DNA of 64,000 nucleotides, from positions 42,936 through 106,935 of the forward strand of contig PAMQ01000003.1 of NCBI GenBank assembly GCA_002707365.1. The letters are read 5' to 3'. This document shows, piece by piece, positions 55,901 to 62,306 of this stretch. This DNA is from Trueperaceae bacterium. Its GTDB lineage: Bacteria > Deinococcota > Deinococci > Deinococcales > Trueperaceae. Position 1 is the stretch's first letter. The number at the start of each line of letters is the position of its first letter. The translations under genes were made by a program, and so were the position numbers. The notes beneath the pieces were generated by a model. The model searched no databases. It saw only the letters and a list, made by a program, of their open reading frames with translations, and was not told the origin of the DNA.

Positions 55901-56871
55901 AGATTTATGTCAGTGAATCTTTCGGAAGCCTCGAATTAGGACTTGACCTGAGGCTTCTAGGTAACGCTGCAACACCAAGATTATCGGGGCAGGCAACGGC
56001 CCTGAGAGGAATTCTTCGCTTCTCTGGACGAAACTTCGATGTTGTTTCAGCTGAAGCTACGTTCGATCCTTCTCGCGGTGTCTACCCCGAAATTATGATT
56101 TCAGGCCGTACGACTTTTGAAAAATCTCGGGTGTTGCTAAGCTCCGAACCTGGCCTTGAGTTTATCGGACCGAACGGAACTAACAGTTTCAACGTTAATC
56201 TTATGCTTGAGGGCGAAATTATCCCTTCTGAGATAGCTAATGAACCTTTTACTCTTGATTTTGCGCCTACGTTAACTAGCAACGCCGTCATCCAAGAGCC
56301 GGCCACAGATGCTGCTGTTTCCCAGCCCAGGCCACTCACTGAAAACGAACTCTTCACCCTAGTAACCCTTGGAAGAATCGAAGTTCAACCTAACTTAGCC
56401 GGAGAAGGCGGCCTGGCTCCTACGGTAGTTACCACCGCTTTAGACACCGCGTTTAGTTTGCTGCTTCTCTCTGAGTTACAAGATTTTATTAGCGAAGCAC
56501 TCGCATTGGATGTTGTTGAGATTCGTACTACTGCTTTCTCCTCTGTACTGGATTATCGCGATGAAGATCCTTTCGGAGTTTCGTTCCGGCTCGGTCGATA
56601 CCTTCGGGATGATTTGTTCGCTAGTTACCAGATTGGTAGTTTTGATGATCCTGAACAGATTTACTTCTTTACTAATGAACTGCGTCTTAGTTACAACTTC
56701 GGTACCTTGGGCGTTGATCTTTCTGGTCGCGTTGATTTCGAGAGGGAACGGGGTCCCACGCCAGTCGCTGGGTTAAGCCTAGCTATTCATTACGCTCTCT
56801 CAGACCAAATGTCGCTAGATTACGGTTTCGACTTCAACTCATTGCAATTCGGTGTATCGTTCCGCTTTTAG
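46903..56871 (+). CDS. tamB: Giant TamB/AsmA-like translocation and assembly protein (DUF490)
   Basis: From ATG 46903 the product is about 3,320 residues; a TTG at 46873 would add ten. A basic start and one membrane helix (MASLRINTRTRRIILVILLF) anchor it in the inner membrane. The rest is thousands of residues of alternating-strand repeats (many GxLxLxGxG-like units), forming the hydrophobic beta-groove of AsmA-type bridge proteins. The last 500 or so residues are the conserved TamB/DUF490 domain, ending with LGVDLSGRVDFERERG and a terminal GVSFRF. TamB moves phospholipids to, and with TamA/BamA helps assemble proteins of, the outer membrane. E. coli TamB has 1,259 residues. The extra length would suit a wide periplasm, as in Deinococcota. 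No bamA or tamA is next to it. Confidence 0.88.
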   Translation: MASLRINTRTRRIILVILLFALVSVLVATPITNIGRDWVLSKISVALTQSGLNVQYLSASGVPWTGVTLDAVDISGNGMDIQAEQLAFRYSLPSLITGRLPISIFGDGLEGRVNLAQLLASQSSSSGGLRVAIKNLALSRIGLDITDVPFALPDLDLDNVHIEGTQQGFIFTGTISTDGGTVSARASIHPDTMNVDVEVTQADVKVARHWWPGAIGGTVSGKIRFSPDGIRGDFDVREAVIEELGREFSRLTGPVTLNYPRIEGRLTGHTLGGEATVVGSVEIEDRSWEATATGSTNLQKSVVWLGELLGTPDLRDVPIKGTTDVTIKGSGWTAYELNGNLTGNGHLIGKPLENLNTDFSYSSTRAPQVTLSAFYANGSIAASVNDDPAGLILSAQGANLELLPELTADAEISLRSIGGTLSGGGSSSVNWSLGGRDLKAELLADFTPDGWPVSISATDDLGASANGTVLFQEQHLTGQVYVQQLELPYLKQTLDLGIEADGPLTALPIFATIKSGIAVSTKHSQWQVDPDLNGTITTVARGWRLTEIVGDTRSADFLGELDIFTGDGQVDFSISPVPIAGSLNALAGLTNGQLRINSGDITVEGNLDVHELGMHGVSAGPLSVRTFLVTNDGSPNLELTGGPIDVELDNTSFAAEFKKFALSGGGQDALISGEISGTLADVGNLTADLTADIGGASVDLTGNGPMFNLSIALPAGYPVTSATLLVPALFEGSADLIDGTVAVQGAVGPFNVQADGFVEDGLLYANSVISAAGRSVTASIDSLGALAINGDLDLASTTQVLSLPLPIEPSGHLSASLSGDFMSPVGLVELSAATGPTVTQAVLNVDKSTVEAEGTIKILDEIINFQGSVYPAVNLMGLTNYGQLSLVGSTLSGSGEVPELQIGEISLPSQLWHLSGDLNAEIAEMSIGETQGSISWGPNGLNLNAKVIQGATWGNSIGSLTGTYSLGSSQPNGYFEGDLLLESSSFQLQGSPSDVKFTGTAILDDFLDTPLPLLGKADMEGSADLVNLSLETTFAWDSLENSLGGKFSAVFGDQGIRVTSGSLSGDAIEIAYDGLSINLATSGFDPNAFIDLPVTVSQITGILDYDLEQQHWNGKLRAAMQSLDVLGASGESVLTLEGRNNDLFLDGMVSDGPVQAEIQGFLLPTLQLGIRADIYAGLGSLIANMTATNEGLVADGVLSFSGLTSPGGKWAIDPLDIPLAFDSETKTIISRSPLGEININLDSLTGSLQLGLQAFGATHTARLFFEGTPLLPLLEGNIDGSLVNGSFRAKGGELDFSGNLDPKAITSIPKRIGPIMVTGRAGFNGTWTAYASTRLENLGLPLNVSVNAKGSGQEYTGTGQISSDGPLLPFELSGSGLNARIESDLSALNTDLLTTLLPFPATLISSGSVIVKTGIELSTAISYQATGSLAGTPIEIDVTGDHLAGKLVANATGHTVTATWAESTLNLEASGPSLFLAGLAEIDHKNLKTNIAGSVLEEPFQVTAEISLNELIGNLEVNYGSAKTTGQFSHSDRTSVMDLHIFAPSDSPLPLPIEAQAKLNAASGVVHLSSLEATSDQTWALKAEGPIFPDFLLTGTIDHYQTGFKNVEFTGRKENNSYVVDLVHQAIFGRITADNKLNILEASLEGETSLPGLGGSARTDLFWSIENGFLGEASAILEPADGWNITVNASGQGDLYVTTAAQENGKSVLTANTQIGSLIWSDPPITGSADIELEIGAIIGLPPQADLRVVGNPLISGSLYSPTLEGQLGLLGILDMDGFGSFDLTGGRIELNKEDSSITGTVDSSGWKTWLSLKDISIQRLLPTINSPFVDLEAQTSNPWTSTEIAISHFRAHTPSSSVVGKGSLNEFLKGDFELDLALSDLPITEADLSGHLRGPFSVNGLIANGYQKMDLTGLAAVENASFGGLEASLTGDVYVSGTIGEPTLQGTLNGSNTVSGSVSGSASLATGNFELHSTLAAYDIGTDLTISRSDGVLRTQGSLDHSSGSFRTNPKSQESNRFLGSGLFDGWHLKVDEHLPEAHLYSRLSSLNNGFGGEANMNLSFPNSQGTWLDGRINNATVFGLKIGSAIVNATRSQGTITGSQFSAIADLATLSWTLEQMAAQLPRGLNLAMSGSGDASSAALSAILTGTIEEQTLMPIALQITPDYLGATGQGTFLGGTATVNVRATPTTGWSGGIDLSALDLGSGLITTSTTVKGLLEHPEINSDLSIFVGNYLLEGTALAVLNKTTLERLEFNQVLKTPSTKLLTVRGELNDGPGSVTISSSQSDDFVLTIPALSPTATISARGRTEVTVGPTTTVLSSSPQGHVLIEVSLPPLEGLAVEATIPPSSVNDLLASLRKEGLLFQGTNRSQGKGRVMITPMPSITIEDFAYYGTEINGTIRGSLGLVSRAESGLPQFGLAGELSGVVDLPHEIPYMPNVLSGRVVPFVTKVAFTDPVSEVGTPPDSLTVYHNSATGEGHVIANISWDNGLLDTKFTYGKEVMGSLHVQDLPWQGTEIIPSVNLNANVDIANGSLVGSATALSDVGNLHISGNWGLAGLVPSGLISNPSTIRAIDARISSFTPARLPIANNVVPNLKGEVNGIIRVRGDRYIGQLVSPEMSVLETVLPTQIEFDGNLSKLSARGSISGSSVSLSVTPEGLTAVSRLERFPGEVIAKAVIGDPGVTSEVTGLLRLTYPFKSGMPTELRLATEHVRLERAGVITEGNVSLSLIDQILTVDQASFRGAGRWEASGQLTPDILDFELVAIEADFTPILSLFPRLAAFGIGASGNLEMKAAGTLNNPSIGLTSDSLGLTLTGGNYLLSDANFMLDGDALQLTGELRGLDQLKGIMTFIGRGKVRLDPATVEDLLVDFSGSMSIPIVGFIEDLSGKITTENGDDLRIKATGNMGNPVQIEGVISPLSLTVKGTDLLLSAPDILLESSRANMNINLSLDKVLRIGGLVTAEESHFTLGIKPNRRANSTPNKALENIVFDDLRILSPQQIYVSESFGSLELGLDLRLLGNAATPRLSGQATALRGILRFSGRNFDVVSAEATFDPSRGVYPEIMISGRTTFEKSRVLLSSEPGLEFIGPNGTNSFNVNLMLEGEIIPSEIANEPFTLDFAPTLTSNAVIQEPATDAAVSQPRPLTENELFTLVTLGRIEVQPNLAGEGGLAPTVVTTALDTAFSLLLLSELQDFISEALALDVVEIRTTAFSSVLDYRDEDPFGVSFRLGRYLRDDLFASYQIGSFDDPEQIYFFTNELRLSYNFGTLGVDLSGRVDFERERGPTPVAGLSLAIHYALSDQMSLDYGFDFNSLQFGVSFRF

Positions 56872-56931
56872 CAAACCAACCTACCTCTTTTCGAAACTAA
56901 AAGTCAGGTAGCGATACGGTAGTATGCGGCA

Positions 56932-57717
56932 ATGATTAGGGGACTGACTAACGAGCCAGTTGAAAACTCGTGGCAGGAAGCCTTGACGCGAGGTCGCCTC
57001 GCAAGGGCATATAAGTTATATGCCCTTCAAGATAACTCCGATACTGCAACATTAGAGGCTTTAAATGCACTCACTAAGATCGAGGTTCTCATTCGTAGTC
57101 GATCTTGGAACCAAGTCCACCGTAGGCTAAATCGCCTTGAATCGCCTCCCGAAATACTAGACTGGGAAAAAATTAAAGTACAACTCAATTTCCTTAAAGC
57201 CTCAGCTACGGCCCTCGATAGGAGGAACCCAGAGGAAGCTCTGAAGGAACTTACAAACGTGACCTTACCCTTCCTGCAGGCCGAAGTTAAGACCCAACGG
57301 GGCACGGCATTAATTTTTATGAAGAACTTTGCTGGGGCTGATAAAGAGTTCCGAGAAGCACTCGCCCTTGACCCTGAGAATTACCGGGCGCTAACTAACC
57401 TCGGTAACATGGCTTTAGAACAAAACCGTATTGATGAAGCAATTGAATCTTACGAAAAGGCCCTCAAATTAAATGGGGATTTTGGTAATGCTCATCACAA
57501 CCTCGGAATTGCGTACCGGCGTAAAGGACAAGTCGGCAAAAGCGTCCATTCTTTGAAGAAAGCGCAACGTGCAGGCGGTCGGGTTGACCGGGAAGAAGCA
57601 CGTGCGACTTTAAGTGAAAACAGTCGTGGTTCCACCATGAAATTCCTTCGTTGGTTAGGCTACGCCATAATACTAGTCGTAGTTTTTGTTTTTCTTCGCA
57701 ACCGCGGTTTTATCTAA
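56932..57717 (+). CDS. TPR-repeat protein with C-terminal membrane anchor
   Basis: The 261-residue protein has tetratricopeptide-like repeats from about residue 110. Two are canonical: ALIFMKNFAGADKEFREALA then ALTNLGNMALEQNRIDEAIE and HHNLGIAYRRKGQVGKSVHS. The C-terminal end (FLRWLGYAIILVVVFVFLRN) is a single membrane helix, so the repeats face the cytosol in a tail-anchored arrangement. TPR arrays act as protein-binding scaffolds. It lies 60 bases after tamB on the same strand and may belong to the same transcript; a role in the envelope is only a suggestion. Confidence 0.82.
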   Translation: MIRGLTNEPVENSWQEALTRGRLARAYKLYALQDNSDTATLEALNALTKIEVLIRSRSWNQVHRRLNRLESPPEILDWEKIKVQLNFLKASATALDRRNPEEALKELTNVTLPFLQAEVKTQRGTALIFMKNFAGADKEFREALALDPENYRALTNLGNMALEQNRIDEAIESYEKALKLNGDFGNAHHNLGIAYRRKGQVGKSVHSLKKAQRAGGRVDREEARATLSENSRGSTMKFLRWLGYAIILVVVFVFLRNRGFI

Positions 57718-57786
57718 ATCGTTTCGTTGATTTTAGCTCCACTAACCTCGGCCTTTTGCTACCACCCTTTAAGGTGTACCACCAGT

Positions 57787-58203
57787 TTATTCCCCCTGCC
57801 GATGGCTGTCATTAGTTATTGACATCGTTGCATCTTGAGTACTGGCACGAGGCTCCAGCCCAAATCGATTCTCTCCCTCTTCCCCTTTGACGCACCACCA
57901 ATACAGTAGTGGGATATACCCAATAATTGTAAATGAGATCAGGTACCACCAACCTGACCGATTAGTATCGTGGAGTCTCCTAACCGCAACAGCAAGACCC
58001 GGTAAAAAAGTTAATAATCCAAAAGCATTACCCAAAGAAACAGGATCCCCTTGCTCAACACCTACTACCCCATCAATTACCCCTAATATTAGGCCACCAA
58101 GCACGACAAATAAAACGAATAACCAAAATTCTGACCGGGAAGCCCTTCCCCCGAAATTAACGTACTTGTTGAAACAAATTCTTACTGCACCAAAAAAATC
58201 CAT
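57787..58203 (-). CDS. DUF805 family membrane protein (YhaH-like)
   Basis: The 138-residue protein begins CFNKYVNFGGRASRSEFWLF, the DUF805 signature. It has about four membrane helices and the loop RRLHDTNRSGWWYLI that marks the family, and ends with KGEEGENRFGLEP. The function of this family is not established. It converges on the TPR gene and is divergent from the nuclease gene. Confidence 0.9.
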   Translation of the reverse strand: MDFFGAVRICFNKYVNFGGRASRSEFWLFVLFVVLGGLILGVIDGVVGVEQGDPVSLGNAFGLLTFLPGLAVAVRRLHDTNRSGWWYLISFTIIGYIPLLYWWCVKGEEGENRFGLEPRASTQDATMSITNDSHRQGE

Positions 58204-58463
58204 TTAGATTCCAACCCCTAACCTGAAGACAAACTAACGAAAAGAGTCTTAAGGAGATCGCTTAGTAACTAACGACATAATGCAAGCTAAGCCCAAGCAT
58301 CCTTTCATCAAATCGTACGAAAATCCCCTCATATAAACTGTAAGTTTAATAACGCTCACCACAACCTTCAAAACCGATAACAGGTTCTGCGGATTGGGCT
58401 TCATTATATTAAATACACGGTTTTCCCACTTATATAACCCTGAATATATGTATTATTTGCAAC

Positions 58464-59276
58464 ATGATTGATTTGAAGCGTAATTCCAAAAGACAATTAG
58501 TACCTGCTACGGGTAAACGAACACGCTTATCATCAATCTATACGCCTAACCAGAGAGAAGATTTCAAAATCAGTAGGAGCAAATTTTCAGACTTCCTCAC
58601 TTGCCCTCGTTGCTTTTATGCGGACAGGGTAATTGGACTCGATGCACCTGGAACACCAGGGTGGACACTTAATGAAACTACCGATCTGCTTCTCAAGAAA
58701 GAATTCGATGCATGTCGCGAAACACAAAAACCCCACCGTTTATTTATGGAAAATGGTTTAGAGCATCTCGTCCCACTGCAACACCCGGAAATGGATAATT
58801 GGCGCAACTCACTCCATCACGGCTTAAAAGCAAGATTTGGTGATACTAATATCATTCTGTTCGGCGGCGTAGACGATATTTGGCAAAACACCACCAATGG
58901 GAAACTTGTGGTTGCCGACTACAAATCACAGGCAAACACCAGACCTCTCGAACCATGGTCTTATCTCTCTGACGCCTACAAACAAGGCTATAAAATGCAA
59001 ATGGATTTCTACGCCTACCTTCTACAACTCATGGGTTTCGACGTTGAAAAAACAGCATATTTTCTTGTTTGTAATGCCGATAGGACAGCAGCGGCCTTTA
59101 ACGGTGAAATGAAGTTCCAGGAAGTTCTAATACCGTATAAATGGAACTCAGATTGGATTGAAGGCAAGGTTTGGGAAATGATTGCTTTGCTGAATAATGC
59201 CAATATCCCACCAGCAAACCCTAGTTGCAAGAACTGCGCTTATGCAAGACAACGAGCTAGCCTAGAGGGAGAATGA
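58464..59276 (+). CDS. Stand-alone PD-(D/E)XK nuclease-like protein with two CxxC motifs (RecB/Cas4-like)
   Basis: The 270-residue protein shows, in order: CPRC (Cys47, Cys50) in SDFLTCPRCFYADRVIG; motif I Asp137/Asp138 in FGGVDDIW; motif II Asp152-x-Lys154 in VVADYKSQ; motif III Gln179-x3-Tyr183 in YKMQMDFYAYLLQ; and CKNC (Cys255, Cys258) at the end. This order of PD-(D/E)XK metal residues framed by cysteines is that of Cas4, AddB and RecB-like exonucleases, where the cysteines hold a 4Fe-4S cluster. Here the cysteines are arranged two and two, so zinc is also possible. There is no CRISPR or helicase gene near it. It overlaps the DUF3293 gene by four bases, so they should act together. Confidence 0.78.
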   Translation: MIDLKRNSKRQLVPATGKRTRLSSIYTPNQREDFKISRSKFSDFLTCPRCFYADRVIGLDAPGTPGWTLNETTDLLLKKEFDACRETQKPHRLFMENGLEHLVPLQHPEMDNWRNSLHHGLKARFGDTNIILFGGVDDIWQNTTNGKLVVADYKSQANTRPLEPWSYLSDAYKQGYKMQMDFYAYLLQLMGFDVEKTAYFLVCNADRTAAAFNGEMKFQEVLIPYKWNSDWIEGKVWEMIALLNNANIPPANPSCKNCAYARQRASLEGE

Positions 59277-59704
59277 ACGACTTTAAGACTGGCTTACCCG
59301 AGAGTCTAGTAAAAGCCTACCGATCAACAAATTATGAAGTGCATACCGACCCTGCGTTTATTATAAAAATTGGCGAATTCAGCTCGGGTCTGAGAAATTT
59401 ATTTCGCAAACTAAATCTCTCAACTGGATATTTTATTACAGCGTGTAATCCGCAGGGCATAGAACTATCTAACGCGAAAAATAGAAGTCTGCACAACGCT
59501 TTGCGTAACGATTTGCAAAGTTCAGGTCATCAGATAGTGAATGGATTCGGTTCAGATCCTTCCGGTACATGGGATGGCGAACCGAGTTTCTTGGTCTTAG
59601 GAATTTCATTGGGTCAAGCGAAATCCCTAGCGGTGAAATTTAAACAGAATGCGATTGTAGGGTGTGATGAAACGTGTATCCCTGATCTAATATTACTCCG
59701 ATAA
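59273..59704 (+). CDS. DUF3293 family protein
   Basis: The 143-residue protein matches the DUF3293 pattern from memory: KAYRSTNYEVHTDPAFIIKI at the start, TGYFITACNPQGIELSNAKN with the NP and N motifs in the middle, and GEPSFLVLGISLGQAKSLAV followed by FKQNAIV at the end. No catalytic role is established for this family. It begins inside the last codons of the nuclease gene (ATGA overlap), and a weak hairpin (59723-59740) follows. Codon use is somewhat AT-richer than in the genes to its left. Confidence 0.75.
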   Translation: MNDFKTGLPESLVKAYRSTNYEVHTDPAFIIKIGEFSSGLRNLFRKLNLSTGYFITACNPQGIELSNAKNRSLHNALRNDLQSSGHQIVNGFGSDPSGTWDGEPSFLVLGISLGQAKSLAVKFKQNAIVGCDETCIPDLILLR

Positions 59705-59782
59705 ATGGTGTTGAACTCAACTACTCCACAGTTACGGAGTGGTTCGGGGTAGTGATTATAGTTGAACCCCCCTAATTTTTCA

Positions 59783-60040
59783 TTAATTCATTTTTTCTAA
59801 AGAATAAACTTCATCAACGCAATTGAATTTCTTATCCCATGCTTGCATTTCTTCAGACGTCATTAATTCCTGAAATTCTTCCATGTCAGTAATGTGCATC
59901 ATCAAAGCAATCTTTCCTTCTCTTATGACACCTATATCGTAATCAGTGAAAAACCCTGCTGCCTTTTCTTTCGTGGCATTAAACATCTCCATATAGTCAT
60001 CAGTGGTTCCGTCAAAAGTTGATACGACGCATATATTCAT
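59783..60040 (-). CDS. Small uncharacterised protein (85 residues)
   Basis: An ATG behind TAGGAG with a six-base gap supports a real gene. The sequence begins MNICVVSTFDGTTDDYMEMF and ends MTSEEMQAWDKKFNCVDEVY. The run of strand, helix, strand, strand, helix resembles small ferredoxin-like (antibiotic-biosynthesis-monooxygenase or DUF3764-like) proteins that dimerise, but I do not recognise the family securely. It is divergent from proX by 308 bases and lies in the AT-rich segment with the transporter, so it may have travelled with it. Confidence 0.62.
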   Translation of the reverse strand: MNICVVSTFDGTTDDYMEMFNATKEKAAGFFTDYDIGVIREGKIALMMHITDMEEFQELMTSEEMQAWDKKFNCVDEVYSLEKMN

Positions 60041-60348
60041 AATTTTCTCCTAATTATTAAAATGCAGTAGAGTTGTTTTTCAACTAGAAGTTAACTCTAC
60101 TACCAAAATTATCCAAAAGTATAGTAATTGAATCAAAAATGGGACAAGTGTTTCTATATCTCTCTACGTAATGCTCGCTAACAAATTTGTCGCCGCAAGG
60201 TACGAGATAGAGTCTCAAAAATCACTATGTTTTTCTTGATTATCCCGCAGCCTTCCTAATTATTTCATCATAAGAGTTTCTATTTTTGTTTTATTTTCCG
60301 GCATGGTAACTTAGTTAATAACATTTTGAACTACCAAAGGAGTCTCGA
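60041..60348. other. AT-rich gap between the small gene and proX, with a nested inverted repeat
   Basis: No gene is seen. AGTAGAGTT (60066-60074) and AACTCTACT (60093-60101) are perfect complements that enclose a second stem AGTTG/CAACT (60071-60075 with 60081-60085). They sit in the 5' leader of the 85-residue gene. The rest should hold divergent promoters, including that of proXWV. I could not pick a convincing -35/-10 pair. Confidence 0.45.
60336..60342 (+). promoter_or_regulatory. Shine-Dalgarno of proX (supports the GTG start)
   Basis: AAAGGAG lies six bases before GTG 60349-60351, which leads straight into the signal peptide. Confidence 0.65.
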
Positions 60349-61356
60349 GTGAATAGATTAATTACTAGTATGTTCTTAGCTATGGCCACAATTTTCCTGG
60401 CCAGTGCTGCCTTCGCAGATGGGCACGATACTTGCGGTGATATCACGATAGCCGAGATGGATTGGGCTTCAGCAGAGCTTATAGCCAACATTGACAAAAT
60501 TATTTTAGAAGAAGGTTACGGTTGCTCAGTTGAGCTAATTCCAGGTGCTACCATGACTACCTTTGCTTCGATGGATACAAAAGGTGAGCCTGATGTTGCG
60601 CCTGAACTTTGGGCGAACGCAGTGCAAACTCCTCTTGCGAAAGCAGAAGATGAGGGCCGCCTATTCATGTTGAATGGGGCGCCGATTACTGGAGCTGGTG
60701 AAGGATGGATGATCACTTCAAAAACTGCAGAGGCAAATGGGTTAAAAACATTGGATGATGTTTTAGCAAGACCTGACCTTTTTCCGCACCCTGAAGATCC
60801 TTCAAAAGGCGGAATTGTAACTTGCCCGTCAGGATGGGGATGCCAAATTGCAACGAATCAGCTATTCAAAGCGTTTGACATGGAAGCTAAGGGTTGGATG
60901 TTAATTGATTCAGGCTCCTCTGCTGGATTAAATGGCTCAATAGAAAAGGCAGTTACCAGAGATGAATCATGGTTTGGTTATTATTGGGGCCCTACGGTTT
61001 TAGCTTCCTCAGCAGGACTAACACTCTTAGATATGGGTGCCTTCTCTGGCAATGATAACTGGGACAACTGTGTTATGGATCCCGAGTGCCAAGACCCAGA
61101 ACCAACAGGCTGGGTTGTATCTGAAGTAACTTCAGTGGTTGCAGCAAATTTCATTGAAAACGGCCCAAAAGCTGGGAAAGCTTACATAGAAAATAGAAGC
61201 TTTCCGGCGGCCGTTATGAGCGAGATGCTAATGTATATGAATTCTAACCAAGCAAGCGGCGAAGATGCAGCTTATGAATTTTTGGCAAAACACCCAGATC
61301 TTTGGACAACATGGGTGACTCCAGAAGCTGCTTCTTTAATTAAAGAAGCACTTTAA
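60349..61356 (+). CDS. proX: Glycine betaine/proline-type ABC transporter substrate-binding protein
   Basis: The 335-residue protein has a signal peptide with a likely cut after SAAFA and a GTG start. It belongs to the OpuAC fold: ITIAEMDWASAELIANIDKI, WGYYWGPT-like FGYYWGPTVLASS, and the tail WTTWVTPEAASLIKEAL. Tryptophans of these blocks form the cation box for quaternary amines such as betaine, choline or dimethylsulfoniopropionate. Six or so cysteines (for example CPSGWGC and DNCVMDPECQ) could form disulfides. The style is that of marine Alphaproteobacteria. It leads a proX-proW-proV operon. Confidence 0.88.
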   Translation: MNRLITSMFLAMATIFLASAAFADGHDTCGDITIAEMDWASAELIANIDKIILEEGYGCSVELIPGATMTTFASMDTKGEPDVAPELWANAVQTPLAKAEDEGRLFMLNGAPITGAGEGWMITSKTAEANGLKTLDDVLARPDLFPHPEDPSKGGIVTCPSGWGCQIATNQLFKAFDMEAKGWMLIDSGSSAGLNGSIEKAVTRDESWFGYYWGPTVLASSAGLTLLDMGAFSGNDNWDNCVMDPECQDPEPTGWVVSEVTSVVAANFIENGPKAGKAYIENRSFPAAVMSEMLMYMNSNQASGEDAAYEFLAKHPDLWTTWVTPEAASLIKEAL

Positions 61357-61370
61357 GATTTATTAAGGAA

Positions 61371-61406
61371 TTAAGGATGGGCCGTCATATTACGGCCCAT
61401 CCTTAA
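61371..61406 (+). terminator. Intercistronic hairpin between proX and proW
   Basis: A 15-bp perfect stem (61371-61385 with 61392-61406) has a six-base loop and is followed by TTTT, then the proW ribosome site. Such hairpins end most transcripts after the binding-protein gene, or protect its mRNA, so the binding protein is made in excess over the membrane parts. Confidence 0.72.
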
Positions 61407-61410
61407 TTTT

Positions 61411-61416
61411 AGGAGG
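61411..61416 (+). promoter_or_regulatory. Shine-Dalgarno of proW (supports the TTG start)
   Basis: AGGAGG lies five bases before TTG 61422-61424. There is no ATG nearby in frame before the tenth codon. Confidence 0.65.
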
Positions 61417-61421
61417 AAATT

Positions 61422-62306
61422 TTGAGCCTATTTACAGAATTTCCCAAAATGGGCAGGACCGACTTAAGAGATTTTAAAAAAGGAATTGATGAAAGTTTTC
61501 GGGATTTTACATTTAATTACGGCGAAGCTATTGAAACTTTTTTTGATCCCTTATTATTTTTTCTTGTTTGGTTAGAAAAATTATTCCTGAATACGCCCTG
61601 GCCAATAATTATCGTAATAATCGCGGTGCTTGTATATTTTGGATCTAGAAGTATAAAACTCACGATTGGGGCTGTTTTAGCTTTTTTGGTTATTGGCTAT
61701 TTAGACATGTGGGACGATACAATGGCAACGCTAGCCATCATTTCTGTCGCTACTATTGTTTGCATAAGTGTGGGGATACCAATTGGTATCTTAATGGCTC
61801 GGTCTGAGAGAACCCAAACGCTTATAACCCCTATTCTTGACGTAATGCAAACTATTCCAAGCTTTGTATATTTAATCCCAGTAGTAATGCTTCTAGGGAT
61901 CGGGAAAGTACCAGGACTTTTAGCAGTATGTATTTATGCTATACCACCAATTGTTCGCCTAACAAATTTAGGAATAAGACTTGTTGACAAAGATGTCATG
62001 GAAGCATCAGAGGCATTTGGGGCGAGTTATAGACAAAAATTATTAGGAGTACAGATACCCTTAGCCCTGCCGAATATTTTTGCTGGCGTTAATCAAACTA
62101 TCATGATGGCTTTGTCAATGGTTGTAATAGCTTCCATGATTGGCGTAAAAGGATTAGGCGTCCCGGTTCTAAGGGCGATATCAAATCAATATTTGGCCTT
62201 AGGAGTAATGAATGGGTTGGCTATTGTTGTCTTAGCTATTTTATTTGATAGAGTTTCTCAAAAAATTGGTAAACGTTTACAGGCTCACACAGAAAGCACA
62301 AAATGA
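61422..62306 (+). CDS. proW: Glycine betaine/proline-type ABC transporter permease
   Basis: The 294-residue inner-membrane protein has a TTG start set by AGGAGG. About six or seven helices follow a cytosolic head of 45 residues. The ProW/OpuAB blocks are plain: IGIPIGILMARSERTQTLI-like VGIPIGILMARSERTQ, LDVMQTIPSFVYLIPVVMLL, and the EAA loop EASEAFGASYRQKLLGVQIP that docks on ProV. MMALSMVVIASMIGVKGLG is a well-kept late helix. Its stop overlaps the proV start (ATGATG). Confidence 0.93.
   Translation: MSLFTEFPKMGRTDLRDFKKGIDESFRDFTFNYGEAIETFFDPLLFFLVWLEKLFLNTPWPIIIVIIAVLVYFGSRSIKLTIGAVLAFLVIGYLDMWDDTMATLAIISVATIVCISVGIPIGILMARSERTQTLITPILDVMQTIPSFVYLIPVVMLLGIGKVPGLLAVCIYAIPPIVRLTNLGIRLVDKDVMEASEAFGASYRQKLLGVQIPLALPNIFAGVNQTIMMALSMVVIASMIGVKGLGVPVLRAISNQYLALGVMNGLAIVVLAILFDRVSQKIGKRLQAHTESTK

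Noticed and set aside
58464..59276. Cas4 belonging to a CRISPR system
   Set aside because: No repeats, cas1 or cas2 are seen in the window, and the cysteines are arranged 2+2 rather than 1+3.
59705..59782. Repeat GTTGAAC pair as attachment sites of the AT-rich segment
   Set aside because: The seven-base match is too short, both copies lie on the same side of the segment, and no integrase is present.
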